Shown here: in pieces, positions 11,225-21,290 of the stretch | Numbering within the stretch: position 1 is the first letter of the stretch | Layout of the letters: each line of letters opens with the position of its first letter | Assembly (NCBI GenBank): GCA_017893485.1 | Contig: CM030360.1 | Coordinates: 145,328,516 to 145,392,515, forward strand | Source: Hemerocallis citrina | Taxonomy: Eukaryota; Streptophyta; Magnoliopsida; Asparagales; Asphodelaceae | DNA length: 64,000 nucleotides | Reading direction: 5' to 3' | Translations under genes and position numbers: made by a program | The notes under the pieces: model-generated | Database searches by the model: none | What the model saw: the letters and a program-made list of their open reading frames with translations, nothing else | What the model was told of the DNA's origin: nothing

Positions 11225-11900
11225 TTATTCACCCAAAGTTCCTCCCAAAAAACCTCTCAACGGCTTCAGGGTCGATGCTTGGATGCCTCCGCGAGGCCCA
11301 AAAAGTTTCTCCTAAACTGCTTGGGCCTCGACGCTCGAATGACACTGCAAGCCCCAAAAAGTTTCTCCTAAACTGCTTGGGCCTCGACACTCGGATGACA
11401 CCACGAGCGCCAAAAATTTTCTCTCATCGGCTTCAGGGTCGACGCTCGGATGTCACCTGTGAGCCCTAAAAAGTTTCTCCTAAACTGTTTGGTTCTCGAT
11501 GCTCGGATGACACCGCGAGCCCTCAAAAATCTCTCAACGGCTTTAGGGTCGACGCTCGGATGTCACCGCGAACCCTAAAAAGTTTCTCCTTAACTACTTG
11601 GGCCTCGATGCTCGGATGACACCGCGAGCCCCAAAAAAGTTTCTCTCAACGGCTTCAGGATCGATGCTCGGGTGTCACCGCGAGCCCCAAAAAATTTCTC
11701 CTAAACTGCTTGGACCTCGACGCTCGGATGACACCACGAGCTCTAAAAAGTTTCTCTCGACGGCTTCAGGGTCGATGCTCGGATGTCATTGCGAGCCCCA
11801 AAAAGTTTCTCCTAAACTGCTTAGACCTCGACACTTGGATGTCACCGCGAAGCCCCTAAAAGTTTCCTTTAAATAGCTCGGATGTCACCGTGAGCCCGGA
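11225..11900 (+). repeat. Tandem array of ~55-60-bp units upstream of the antisense gene, element A
   Basis: About eleven units. The consensus includes CCTCGACGCTCGGATGACAC, CGCGAGCCCCAAAAAGTTTC and TCCTAAACTGCTTGG. Alternate units have a shorter CTCAACGGCTTCAGGGT form, giving a two-unit higher-order pattern. The core GGCTCGCGGTGTCATCCGAG on the minus strand is shared with the element B arrays. Confidence 0.85.
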
Positions 11901-12500
11901 ATTATCCCACAATTAGTGAGGGGCTCGCCTCTCGACCCTAAACGCTCGGCAGGAAGGAATCCTACTCCACAGGCTCCTAAGTCCCCTTGTTTTTCCAACA
12001 AGTGAGGGGGCTCGTCTACCGAGCCCCTACGCTCGGCCAACGGCTTGGGGCTCGGAGCTCGGATGTCACCACGAGCCCCTAATTATCCCACAATCAGTGA
12101 GGGGCTCGCCTCCCGACCCTAGATGTTCGGCAAGAAGGAACCCTACTCCACAGACTCCTACGTCCCCTTGCTTTTCCAACAAGTGAGGGGGCTCGTCTAC
12201 CGAGCCCCTACCCTCAGCCAACGACTTGGGGCTCGGAGCTCGGATGTCACCGCAAGCCCCGGATTATGCCCCAACAAGTGAAGGGGCTCGCCTGCCAACC
12301 CTAGACGTCCCCCTGATTTTTTAACAAGTTAGGGGGATCGTCTACCGAGCCCCTACGCTCAGCCAACGACTTGGGGCTCGGAGCTCGGATGTCACCGCGA
12401 GCCCGAATTATCCCCCAACAAGTGAGTGGGCTCGCCTGCCGAACCTAAACGATCGGCAAGAAGACCTCCTACCCGACGGATCTCGACATCCCCTTACTTT
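11900..12500 (+). repeat. Larger GC-rich repeats before the 3' LTR, element A
   Basis: Three to four copies of a unit of about 150-180 bp. It contains AAGTGAGGGGCTCGCCT, CCTACTCCACAG, CCCCTTGCTTTTCCAACAAG and CTCGTCTACCGAGCCCCTAC. It corresponds to the 86-bp units of element B. The remaining 12500-12741 is single-copy element sequence that leads into the polypurine tract. Confidence 0.75.
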
Positions 12501-12724
12501 TCCAACAAGCGGGAGGACGCTTCCACTGACCCTCGACGCTCGGCAATCCAAGCTCTGACTCTTCTGCACCCGGCACCCCTCGTGGCTCCAGGAGGGCATC
12601 CCCTTCATCCTATCCCACCGAACTCTTCTGGAAGATACGGATCTCGTTCTTCGCCGTACACACCACCCTGCTCTTCCTACAGAGGCAAAAAACTACTCCT
12701 ACACAGCTGGATTACCCAGCCCTC

Positions 12725-12741
12725 CAGGAGTGGGGGGCTCC
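12725..12741 (+). other. Polypurine tract of element A
   Basis: AGGAGTGGGGGGCTCC lies immediately before the 3' LTR. Element B has GGAGTGGGAGGCTCC at the same place on its strand. This is the plus-strand primer of the element. Confidence 0.7.
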
Positions 12742-13254
12742 TGATATGGGTCAGATGATGTGGCCCCTCCTGGGACACAAGATCCCCTCAAATGTCGTTC
12801 ACCCCCGATCATCAGGACTGCCAGATCAGCCCTAAATCTCCTGGGCTTCCGCCACGTCAGGCCCACGGGCGATCGGGTCCAGATCCGGTTGGCACTGCCT
12901 ATAAATACCAGGCCCTCTATCCCTTCAAAAGGTAATCAATCTCTCCCTCTCAAAACCCTAGTTACTGTTACTCTTCAGTGATTGACTAGACCGTCGGAGG
13001 GCCTGCCACCGGGATCAACCCCGGTGTTCCTAGGCCGAGTGCAGGTACATGAGACTTCCGAATCTGAGCTTCCAGATCTGAGCCGAGCCTCCAGATCCGA
13101 GCCGAGCATCCTACCTCCACCTCACTCCCGCCTATTCCCGAGCCATTCTCTTGGCTGAGGGTCGGGCGTACCATCAGTACCGAAACTTCTGTAAAAATAC
13201 AAATTGAGAAGAACTCACTCTTGGTGCAGCCACCCCCAAAAATAAACCACATCA
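12742..13254 (+). repeat. 3' LTR of Tat element A
   Basis: 513 bp, from TGATATGGGTCAGATG to CCACATCA. It is colinear with the element B 3' LTR at 38565-39134, sharing the start, the repeated CCACGTCAG motifs, the TATA box at 12900-12907, CTCAAAACCCTAGTTACTG and the terminal ...CATCA. Several internal deletions make it shorter than the B copy. The flanking 5 bases on the right are ATGCC. The left flank is lost. Confidence 0.85.
12900..12907 (+). promoter_or_regulatory. TATA box of the element A LTR
   Basis: TATAAATA in the LTR, matching the position in the element B LTR (38881-38887, minus strand). Confidence 0.65.
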
Positions 13255-13256
13255 AT

Positions 13257-13335
13257 GCCATATTCTAACAATCTAGCTAACATAGCAAACGATATACCAT
13301 ATTCTAGCAATCTAGCTAACATAACAAAACGATAC
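13257..13335. repeat. Two tandem ~40-bp repeats beside element A
   Basis: CCATATTCTAACAATCTAGC, then TAACATAGCAAACGATA, occurs twice in a row just outside the LTR. 13336-13469 is AT-rich with no recognised feature. Confidence 0.6.
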
Positions 13336-14106
13336 AACAAATGCACAAGTATGAACATTAATAAATAAGCAATAATTAACTAAATGACACCATCATTCTA
13401 CGATCAAGGACACCTAACTACTATACTTACTCCCATATTGTAACCACAATTATACAAGAGATAAAAAAAGTTTAAGAACTAAATGACACCTAAAAGAATT
13501 GATAATTTCAAAATAATACTCGAAGTTTTCATATTTCCAAAATAGCATTTGAAACTATTATATATATGTCAAAATAACACTCAACATTAGTTCTTGTTAA
13601 GTTTTTCACTGCAGAGGGGTTACCCCTGCCTCTTCTGTACTTCTTCCCATCTCTTTTACTTTTTCTCTTTATTTCTTTATTTCTTTCCTTCTGAAAACCC
13701 AAGCTAGAAATAGAGATGTCGATAGTGAAGCAGTAGATATTGCGAATTCAATGGTGGGAAACAAGATGGAGGACGGGGAAACTTCAGGGAGCTCCTGGTA
13801 ATCGAGAAGAGTACACAATCTTGAGTAGAAATTTGTAATTTTGTGTTAGATGGTTGGAAACACGATGGAGGTTGGATTATTGTTATCTTGGTGTTGTTCT
13901 TGTTCTTTTGTTGTTGATAATTGATCTTGTTCTTTTCATTGAGGATTTTTACTAATTTAGCGGTTATTCTTGATCTTGTTGTTTTGATATAGTTGTCTTA
14001 CTGTGGAATTATTGTTAATTTATGGTTGGGGTTAATTTTTGTTGTTATAATGTTGCATTTAGGTGTTTGTTATGGTGCATATAGTGTAACAGGGTGATAG
14101 AGAGAG

Positions 14107-14600
14107 TTTTCGTGTTGGTGTTGGGCATTGGAGAGCAATACCAAGGACTAACAGAAAGAAATATGAATGATATAATATAAATAATTTCATAATTGACTCA
14201 GCGGAGTGTACTCTAGATGACCTGAATGAGAGGTTTCATGGTATACTACCACATACTGAGAGTTATATGATGAAAGAAACTTATGCAAAGTTTAGGAAAT
14301 CACTTAAATAGCATGGACGAATTAAACATGATGAGAAATACGCAAAACTATGGAAGTTACATTTGGAGAAGAAGAAAATACTATAGTTATACTTATCTTT
14401 TAGACGACCTACGAACTGCATCAAATTTGATGTAAATGCAGGTGAAACTATTCATGAAAAGAGGACTAGATATCATTTAGGATGTGGACTTATACTTTCT
14501 GAAGAATTGGTTGTATCTAGTAATAATGATGATGCTTATGTGAGGCAAATTGGCATACATAAAGACAGAATAACGCACAACTTAATGCAACAAAAGCCAA
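14107..14600 (+). pseudogene. Unidentified coding-like remnant inside the MULE-like element
   Basis: One frame reads with few stops: VGHWRAIPRTNRKKYE, then FIIDSAECTLDDLNERF and later IKFDVNAGETIHEKRTRYHL. Codon-like spacing and composition resemble old coding sequence, but I do not recognise a family. It may be a relic of the element's own protein or of a captured gene. Stops and a TAG mid-frame make it non-functional. Confidence 0.3.
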
Positions 14601-15479
14601 CATGAATTCAAATCAATAACAATGGTTGTATTAAGTGAATACTATAATGTAGTTTGGATAATTTCTTGTGATGGGTACTTATGATGCTAAGTTATGATGT
14701 TATGGATTTTCTTATGTTCTGTAATGCTTATGAAGCTGATTTGTTATTTTTGAATGATTTATCAATTTATGGTATCAATTTTCGCTTAGCTAAATTCTTG
14801 GTATATACATATATTGAAGCTTATGTATCAGTTGTGAATGATGTATCAGTTTTGAAGCTTATGTATCTCTTTGGATGCTCATGGTTTCAACGTTGTTTAT
14901 GGAGTCAATTTCTATTGTCTTCAATCCTTGATGAATACAAATTCTACACACTGGTCTTGAATGATTTCTGCATACCGAGATGCATATTTTGGATGCTCAT
15001 GCTTTGAACTTCAATTCTGGAATCATACTTCAATGCACAATGCTATCTTGATAAAGACAGATATTGCACACTGGTAATTTAGATACAAACACTACACATT
15101 GATAAATACAGATTCTGCACATTGATAACATGCTCAAGTTGATGTTAAATTTTCATTAATTCATTCTTTCAAATTCTTAACTACTTACAAGATCCAGATG
15201 ACATCTTCGCTGCTTACAATTTCATTACCTCTTTTACATCATTTGCATCACATTATAATAAGAAGATAGACCATAAAAAGAACAAAACAAGTACGAAACT
15301 CTGAAGTGAAGCCAATAATCATCTTCTCCAACTAATTAGTTTTCGCGGTTAAATTCACCTCAGTCAATTCCAACTCGTTCAGCACCTCTTTACAACCTGA
15401 TTCGGCTAATTTTATTGCTTTCAACACCTCCTTCTGTCCAACAAAATTTCCTCCAACTCCATATCATTCTCATCTCTAT

Positions 15480-15627
15480 CAGGCTTCATTGACGGTCACT
15501 TAAAAAACTTGCATCCGGACTCATCTTTGTCTTTCTAATTGAAGCAAGAGTAGAAAAACCTGACGTGATTCTTCCCTCTCACACACTCAACAATTTTAGC
15601 TCTTCTAGGTACCTCACAGTTGCACAT
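15480..15627 (-). pseudogene. GRF-type zinc-finger protein remnant
   Basis: From an ATG at 15627 the minus strand reads MCNCEVPRRAKIVECV, then HVRFFYSCFN, stop, KDKDESGCKFFK and a TGA where the family has Trp (…FFKW). The spacing C-x-C, then a Phe-rich YSC, then GCKFFK(W), is that of the GRF zinc finger (about 45 residues, nucleic-acid binding, common in plant transposon-linked proteins). Two stops show it is dead. It lies near the right inverted repeat of the MULE-like element, so it is either captured or part of the original element. Confidence 0.55.
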
Positions 15628-16096
15628 CATTGTCATCTGAGACAATTACCCACAATTTAAAGTTATCACAGAGATAGCTCGGTGAAGAAGGAGATATGAG
15701 TTAGGTTAGAGTATTTATGAGAAAGAAGACGAGAGAAGTTGAGTTAGGTAAGGGATTGACTTAGGAATTAAAGAATTTGGTGAGAAATCTAGGTTAAAGT
15801 TTATGAAGTGAAAGGGGAATGAGACAGCAAGAGGTTCAGGGTTTATGTATAAGGAGATGAATGCAATTTTCGTCATTTCACGTACTTCTTAATGTTTTTA
15901 AACCCATGAGAAGTATATTCGACCAATATTCTCTTCAGTTAAGGGGGGAACTAACGTTGAGTATTATTTTGGCATATATATACTAGATTTGAATACTATT
16001 TTGAAACTATGAAAATTTTGGATATTATTTTGAAATTACCAATTCTTATTTTAGGTGTCATTTGGTTCTTACAAAAAAAAAAAATTCATTCATTCA

Positions 16097-16622
16097 AGAG
16101 CATTTGTAGTAGTTAAAGCCAAATTTTGGGTATTTGACAAATAGCAAATAGCAAAAATAGCTTTGATCTGTAGTCATTGTTAGTCAAAATTTGACTTTTT
16201 CAAAATCCAAATAGGACGGACAATAAATTATTTTTCCCCCGACGTTCAAAAAAAAAACCTAAAAAAATTAATTAAAGCTTCTGATAGTGACATTTAAAAC
16301 CCCAAAAAATCAAAAAACTTACCTGGATCCTAGGACTGGATATGAACCTTCGTTTGAGATGCTTTTGTTTTTTTTTTTAATGGAACGGACGCCGTCCGAC
16401 CATTTAAAAAAAAAAAAGGGGGACGGGGAATAATTCCTCGCCCGATGAGTACGCGTGAAAAAAAATTCTCTCGGGCGAAAAATAATATTTCGTCTGATCT
16501 CTCCGACGAAAAATCATTTTCCATTAGCTATATTTTGGTTATTGTCATTTTGCTTGCCAAATATAGCCCACTAATGCAGCTCTCAAATTTTGGGTATTTA
16601 AACACATACTACAGATGATCTC
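16097..16622. mobile_element. MITE-like element with AGAGCAT…ATGATCT ends
   Basis: The left end AGAGCATTTGTAGTA is the inverted counterpart of the right end TACTACAGATGATCT. The subterminal CAAATTTTGGGTATTT is a direct repeat near both ends (about 16120 and 16586). It resembles the GAGCATCCACA family seen at 19082 and 21291. TCATTCATTCA occurs on both sides (about 16086-16096 and 16676-16686), with an A-rich stretch between the right end and the second copy. I cannot tell whether that is a target duplication or chance. Confidence 0.5.
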
Positions 16623-16874
16623 CCACTGCATATTTTAAAAAAAATAAAAAAAAATAAAAAAAATAAAAAAAATAATCATTCATTCAGACCGCATATTTCT
16701 TCTCATGTTTTGAGTGCCTCCCTACGTACTAATAAGGTAATTATTAAATGGTGACACTACAAACAAACAAACATGTTATAGTGAGGAGTTGATAAGAAAA
16801 GAAGTTTGATGGTCATAATATATAGCAAATAGCAGAGGCATAGCCGCATAGGAATATATGTGATCTCCCTCTTA
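16623..16874. other. AT-rich spacer, no gene seen
   Basis: Begins with an (A)nT-rich run and continues as AT-rich sequence. Nothing recognisable. Confidence 0.6.
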
Positions 16875-17799
16875 GAGTATCCATACTCAGTTTCTTAATT
16901 TTGCCATATTTTTCATATTTTGGCAAAAAAAAATGCTGCAATTATTTTTTATTTTGCCATGTTTTATGAACTAGTAATATGCACCTGCGATGCACGTGTT
17001 TTTTTTTTTTTTATAATATGTAAGTACAGAGCAAGTTCTACTGGCAACCTCTTTTTTGAACAACTCCAAAGCAGTGAAAGGTGATTCTAAAGTAACAAAA
17101 CTCTCCAATTCTCTACTCCAGTTTACCAATAGGTCAGTCATATTTTGAATAATGCAAGGCACTTCTCCGGCCTTACCTCACCCCTGTGTTATATATTGAA
17201 CTCATTCACCCGATACCATTGTGCAAGCTCTGCCATCTAGTGGTGCTTCATTTTATAAGTTTCTTGGTGTTTGCAACTTATATCAAATTCCTAGTTGTTA
17301 ATTCAACTGTATATTCTGTTTGGATATTAATGCAATTGGCACATATGACCCTAACATAGTAACATTACATAACTATAAACGTTCGTGATGCATACGTCGA
17401 TATAACTAAAAACTTAAATTAAATATTGTAGTAATATTCATGCATTCAGTGTAAGTAATTGCTATATAAACTTGTCACCTAAACTTAAATAAGATTACAA
17501 AATTCAACTTAAAAACCCCATAAATTCATTGCTAAAGAAGAGTCAGGAAGATACCTGAAGTACCATCGAAAAGAAGAGTCGTGAAGATATTGTGGTGAAG
17601 ATACCTGAAAAATGAATTCACGACAAATACCCATCAAGTTCCTTCACCTATTAAAGAACACGACAAATACCCATCTCTATTTTTATGTACATATGCTACC
17701 ATTCTCATCTAATAAATTGAAATTTAAAGAAAACAAAGAAGAAGAAAAAAACCTATGTTTAAATTCTAGAAATTAATTGTAATTTGGTGAAGTCCTGAC

Positions 17800-18076
17800 C
17801 TATTAATCCTGGAAGGAACATTCTCAGATGACATGATGACAACAGGTATATCTTTGAGGGACTGTGACTCCTGATTCAATTATCAAACCATCCACATAAA
17901 TCTCTTGAAAAAATAATTACCACACAAAATACAACCCAATAAGATTATGTTTCCTCACTTGAAATTATATAATATAATTTAAAAAAAATTAAATGTACCT
18001 TAATCTTCTTTAGCAGATCATACCCAGTCATTCCAGGCATGCAGTAGTCTGTGATGACCAAATTCACCACAATTTC
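17800..18076 (-). pseudogene. Type-A cytokinin response regulator fragment (two exons of the receiver domain)
   Basis: Exon a, 18076-17999, encodes EIVVNL and [19 protein letters not shown]. The Asp in ITDYCMPG is the phospho-acceptor of the receiver domain. It is bounded by TTTTTCAG and AAG|GTACAT splice sites. Exon b, 17870-17800, encodes [20 protein letters not shown] and is bounded by AATCAG and AG|GTCAGG. This order and these splice positions are those of plant type-A ARR genes, which damp cytokinin signalling. An earlier stretch at 18240-18134 (FLHDDTRN…NPSSSVSN) may be a poorly matching upstream exon. The N-terminal Asp pair and the C-terminal Lys region are not present, so it cannot act as a phosphorelay protein. 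Its location within Helitron ends shows capture. Confidence 0.8.
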
Positions 18077-18289
18077 CTGAAAAATGAATTCCACATCTAA
18101 ACAATCCAAAAACAGAAAGTTTAAAAAATAAAAAAAAACATTGGAAACAGAGGAGCTTGGGTTGTCCTCTGATTGTGCAAAAAGCTTGTTTCTTGTATCG
18201 TCGTGAAGAAACCTGAAGTACCAGCGAGATTGGAAGGAACCCAAACTCCGACCCGTTAACAGTCTTCAGAAACCCGATCCGCCTCCCGA

Positions 18290-18650
18290 ACTCGCCTCCA
18301 TCGACTCATCAAAATTTCTGAAAACAAACAAAAATTCAAAAAAAAATGTTAGAAAAATCCTAGAAATCAAAATTGGGTTGAAAAGAGTCAAGTATTATAT
18401 TTTCCATATCTTATTTTCTCTTTGAAACCCTAAATTCTAAAAAACCCCTAATTTTTCTTACCTACAAGATCAAGATAGAAATTCGTTCGAAATAGATCAG
18501 AAACCCTAACCGTAACACAAATCAATTGCATCAATTGGAAGGAAAAGAGAGAAAAAAAAGGAGATAAGATGAAGAGAAGAGTTCGATGAACCTGTGGATT
18601 CGACGATCGAAATAGGCGCCAAATTCCGCGCTCGATTTCACCATGGCAAC
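18290..18650 (-). other. Unrecognised captured fragment at the Helitron 5' side
   Basis: An ATG at 18644 opens MVKSSAEFGAYFDRRIH, followed by AT-rich intron-like sequence and a TTTGTTTTCAG site near 18318. It looks like exon-intron structure from another plant gene, but I cannot name it. Confidence 0.3.
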
Positions 18651-19081
18651 TCAAACGCTCCCGGCTTTCTGGTCTCTTTGAATCGGGTTTGGGCCAGTTT
18701 AGGTTGAGGAGGATTGAGGAGAAGTTGGAGAGCTGTTTTCATATGAACGTGAATTGAGGAGAAGTTGGAGAGTTGTTTTTATATGAAAATTACGCTTGTG
18801 CCCTCTGATTGTGTAGGGATCAGGGGTAAAATTTGACGGATATAACCCTACATTATTTTTGTAGCTTTTTATGTTTATGAAGGCATGATAGTAAAAAGCC
18901 GCCAAAATGAGGCTTTGCTTAATAATAGTATAGATTGGTGAATAGTGGCTTTTTAGATTTGAGAAACGGTTTGACAATTAGCAAATTACAGGAGATGAAA
19001 CCCTTATTTTGTAAACTTTTTTAAAGGAGCCGTCCAATAATTTTTTTAATAATTAAAAAAAGTGATCAGACACCGTCCTAA

Positions 19082-19738
19082 GATCATCCACAGTCGTGAT
19101 TGTTAAAAAAATGCATAAATGCATAAATGCATATAGCATTTTGGCTCTTTTCTGCAGTTGTCGAATGATATTTTATAGCAATTTAATTATTTTTTAATTG
19201 GTAGACGGAACTTCACTTTGCATCGGAAGGAAAAAAAACACAAAAATGGTCAGACGCACTTCACTTTGCGTCGAAAGAGAAAAAAAATCACAAAAAATGG
19301 TAGGACGCAACTTCATGGTAGACGCAACTTCATGTTGCATCCGAAGAGGGAAAAAAAATCACAAAAAAGTGGTGGGACGCAACCCAAGAGGAAAAAGAAA
19401 ATTCACCAAAAAGTGTGGGACGCAACTTCAAGTTGCTTCCCACCATTTTTTTTATTTGCTTTATTTATTTTTTTGAGTTTTTTTTATTACGGTTTATTAA
19501 ATTTTTTATGAGGGACGAAAAGTGAAGTTGTGTCGGAGGATTAAAAAATAATTTTTTTTCGTGGGACGCAAAGTAAAGTTGCGTCCTGTATATTATGCAT
19601 TTATCTCAAATCCACTCTCATATATATCAATCCACTGTTCCTTTTTATCCAAAATATGCATAAACAGCAAACGATTGCAGCGATTCGTTTGCTATAAAAT
19701 GCATAAAGTGGATAAATAGCAAACGAATGTGGAGGCTC
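19082..19738. mobile_element. PIF/Harbinger-like MITE with TAA target duplication
   Basis: The element runs from GATCATCCACAG to TGTGGAGGCTC and is flanked by TAA on both sides (19079-19081, 19739-19741). The ends are inverted and belong to the GAGCATCCACA family. The middle (about 19200-19580) is built of degenerate 60-80-bp units with GACGCAACTTCA and A-rich linkers. ORFs there are repeat artefacts. Confidence 0.7.
19200..19580. repeat. Degenerate internal repeats with GACGCAACTTCA motif
   Basis: GACG(C/G)AACTTCA and its near-inverse TTGCGTC recur at least seven times, often paired as AACTTCACTTTGCGTC or AACTTCATGTTGCATC, which can form short hairpins. They are separated by purine-rich AAAAAAATCACAAAAAA linkers. 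Confidence 0.65.
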
Positions 19739-20007
19739 TAAGAATTTTTTTTTATTTTTAATAGTGTTGGACGGTACATGTTGTCACATCCGACACCATT
19801 TTAGTTTGAATGGGACAACATGTCCCATCTTAACTCTCCAATTTAATCACTAATTAACCCACTTTAATCATCTATTTAGACTAAGTTAATGGATTATGAA
19901 CTAATTTAATCAGTAATGACCATTTTAATTGATGTAAAAATTACGAAAAACTTCTTGGATGTTACATAATGTTCCGTCTCGGATATTACATAATGTTCCG
20001 TCTCACC

Positions 20008-20009
<2 letters not shown>

Positions 20010-20095
<86 letters not shown>
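20010..20095. repeat. (AT)n microsatellite, about 86 bp
   Basis: An uninterrupted AT dinucleotide run ends two bases before the 3' terminus of the next Helitron, on its T-flank side. Confidence 0.95.
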
Positions 20096-20097
<2 letters not shown>

Positions 20098-20098
<1 letters not shown>

Positions 20099-20683
20099 TA
20101 GATTTGCCCGTAGGCACGTGCCTACGGCACGTCTTCAAAACGATACAATACACGAAAAGCCTATAAACAGTAAAATAATAATTATGTAGTTCAAGTTTGA
20201 ATAGTATAACAATAATTAGTTGTAAATAAAAGTCCATGTTTCTATTAGTATATGTTGAAAAATAATTATAAATGAGTGTAAAATTCAACTTCTTAGAATT
20301 TTAAGGTTGGAAAATGATGAAATTTAACTGTTAAAGAGATATTTACTATTTTCAGTATAACATGTGCAATAAAAAAAACATGAAAATTCTGAAAATTTAA
20401 CAATCCTGAAATCTTAAAATCTAAATTTCTAAGTAACTTAAGAAAGAATGGGAGAGAGAGAGAGTGAGAGAGAGAGAAATAGAGAAATATGAAAAAGTGA
20501 AGAGAGAAGAGAGAGATAGTAATAAAGTAATGAGTTTTTTAGTTTTGAGGGGAAAAATTTAATTTTGGGGTTTGAAATTTTGGGAGGAAAAATATTTTTT
20601 GTGAGAATCAATGTAGGCCATTGGTTTTAGGGGAGATTGAATGAGAGCCACTTGATAGCTTTCTTTGTAATTTATTATATAGA
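20098..20683 (-). mobile_element. Short non-autonomous Helitron (family 2)
   Basis: On the minus strand it starts TCTATATAATAAATTACAAAG at 20683 and ends with the long hairpin CCGTAGGCACGTGCCTACGG, then CAAATCTAG at 20098, flanked A…T. The + copy at 25475-25812 shares both ends (TCTATGTAATAAAACACAAAG and the TAGGCACGTG hairpin). It is 586 bp with no gene. It contains a (GAGA)n tract near 20450-20510. Confidence 0.8.
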
Positions 20684-21290
20684 TATATTTAGATCATTAA
20701 ACGGAATAATATGTTCTGTCCGACTAATTTCTTTTTATTTTTTATTTTTAATATTTTAACAAATGACGTCTGGAATGACATTTTGTAATTTTTCATTTTG
20801 ATAAATTACCAAATTTGATAAAAACGAGTGTGATGCTCTTATTAGGCAAGACCTTCGTAAAGAGGTAAGCTTTTATTAGGATAAGAAAGGAAAACAAAAT
20901 AATACAATCCTTAAACCTGCTCCATGCTTTATGGATTGTGTAAAAGGCTCAGCTCCCTTCAGGATCTCTTTTCTCACGAAAATAACAGTAAATTATAAGA
21001 AACTTGAATCTCTTCAAAAACACCCCAATAATTGATTTGTGGGTGCTCTTCGAAGAACAACTCTATTCATTGCTTGTATAAGCCAACAGTCTCTCCTGTA
21101 CATAGAGTACTTCTCAAGAAAAAGATCAATTTGGCCAACTCCGATCAAAATTTAAGTTTAAAAACTCTCCGGCTAACGGTATATTGAACTCAATCTCTCT
21201 TCAAAACGAAAACTATTAAGACTGTTCAAACACAATAGACAGTCTACAATATCCGACTGCAAGGAAATCCACACAATGCGAAGACTATTA
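20684..21290. other. AT-rich sequence without a recognised gene
   Basis: About 600 bp between a Helitron and a MITE. No domain, splice structure or terminal repeat stood out. Confidence 0.5.

Larger units (their letters stand above)
1423..13254 (+). mobile_element. Ty3/gypsy Tat-lineage (Retand-like) element A, 5' truncated
   Basis: The order is gag, reverse transcriptase, RNase H, a second 'archaeal-type' RNase H, integrase, tandem arrays, an antisense gene, tandem arrays, polypurine tract, 3' LTR. The second RNase H and the antisense extra gene are hallmarks of the Tat lineage. The 5' LTR, primer site and gag start are missing: the left end is a Copia LTR. Element B at 38565-52788 is a diverged relative in the opposite orientation with the same layout. 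All genes are interrupted, so the copy is old. Confidence 0.85.
13470..16072. mobile_element. MULE-like DNA transposon with ~130-bp terminal inverted repeats
   Basis: The first ~135 bp (from GTTTAAGAACTAAATGACAC) and the last ~125 bp (to GTCATTTGGTTCTTAC) are imperfect inverted copies, including the blocks TAATTTCAAAATAATA and ACTCAACRTTAGTT. Long terminal inverted repeats with unrelated gene-like inner sequence suggest a non-autonomous Mutator-like element. Possible 9-bp target copies are A-rich (ATAAAAAAA left, AAAAAAAAA right) and so not decisive. Inside are an unidentified coding-like relic (14107-14600, +) and a GRF zinc-finger relic (15627-15480, -). No transposase is visible. Confidence 0.65.
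16971..18934 (-). mobile_element. Helitron carrying response-regulator exons
   Basis: On the minus strand it starts TCTATACTATTATTAAGC at 18934 and ends with a CACGTGCATCGCAGGTGC hairpin followed by CTAG at 16971. The flanks are A before TC and T after CTAG, as expected for insertion between A and T without target duplication. The same 5' end is shared by the Helitrons at 53107 and 54754. It is 1,964 bp, with no Rep/helicase gene, so non-autonomous. Its cargo includes two exons of a type-A response regulator (17800-18076) and a further unrecognised fragment at 18290-18650. Confidence 0.85.
16875..19081. mobile_element. PIF/Harbinger-like MITE remnant split by a Helitron
   Basis: 16875 begins TTA|GAGTATCCATACTCAG, a variant of the GAGCATCCACA end. 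After the Helitron, 18935-19081 continues with TTTGAGAAACGGTTTGACAA, matching TTTGAGAAACGATTTGGCAA at 21401 inside the MITE at 21291. The Helitron therefore landed inside a MITE of this family. The right terminus is not clear and may be lost where the next MITE starts at 19082. Confidence 0.5.

Noticed and set aside
14681..15007. 108-codon ORF in the MULE-like element
   Set aside because: Repetitive AT-rich translation (…YEADLLFLND…, MYLFGCSWFQRC) with no recognised domain. Direct subrepeats around GATGTATCAGTT explain it.
19959..20288. ORFs rich in Ile-Tyr
   Set aside because: They read through the (AT)n microsatellite.
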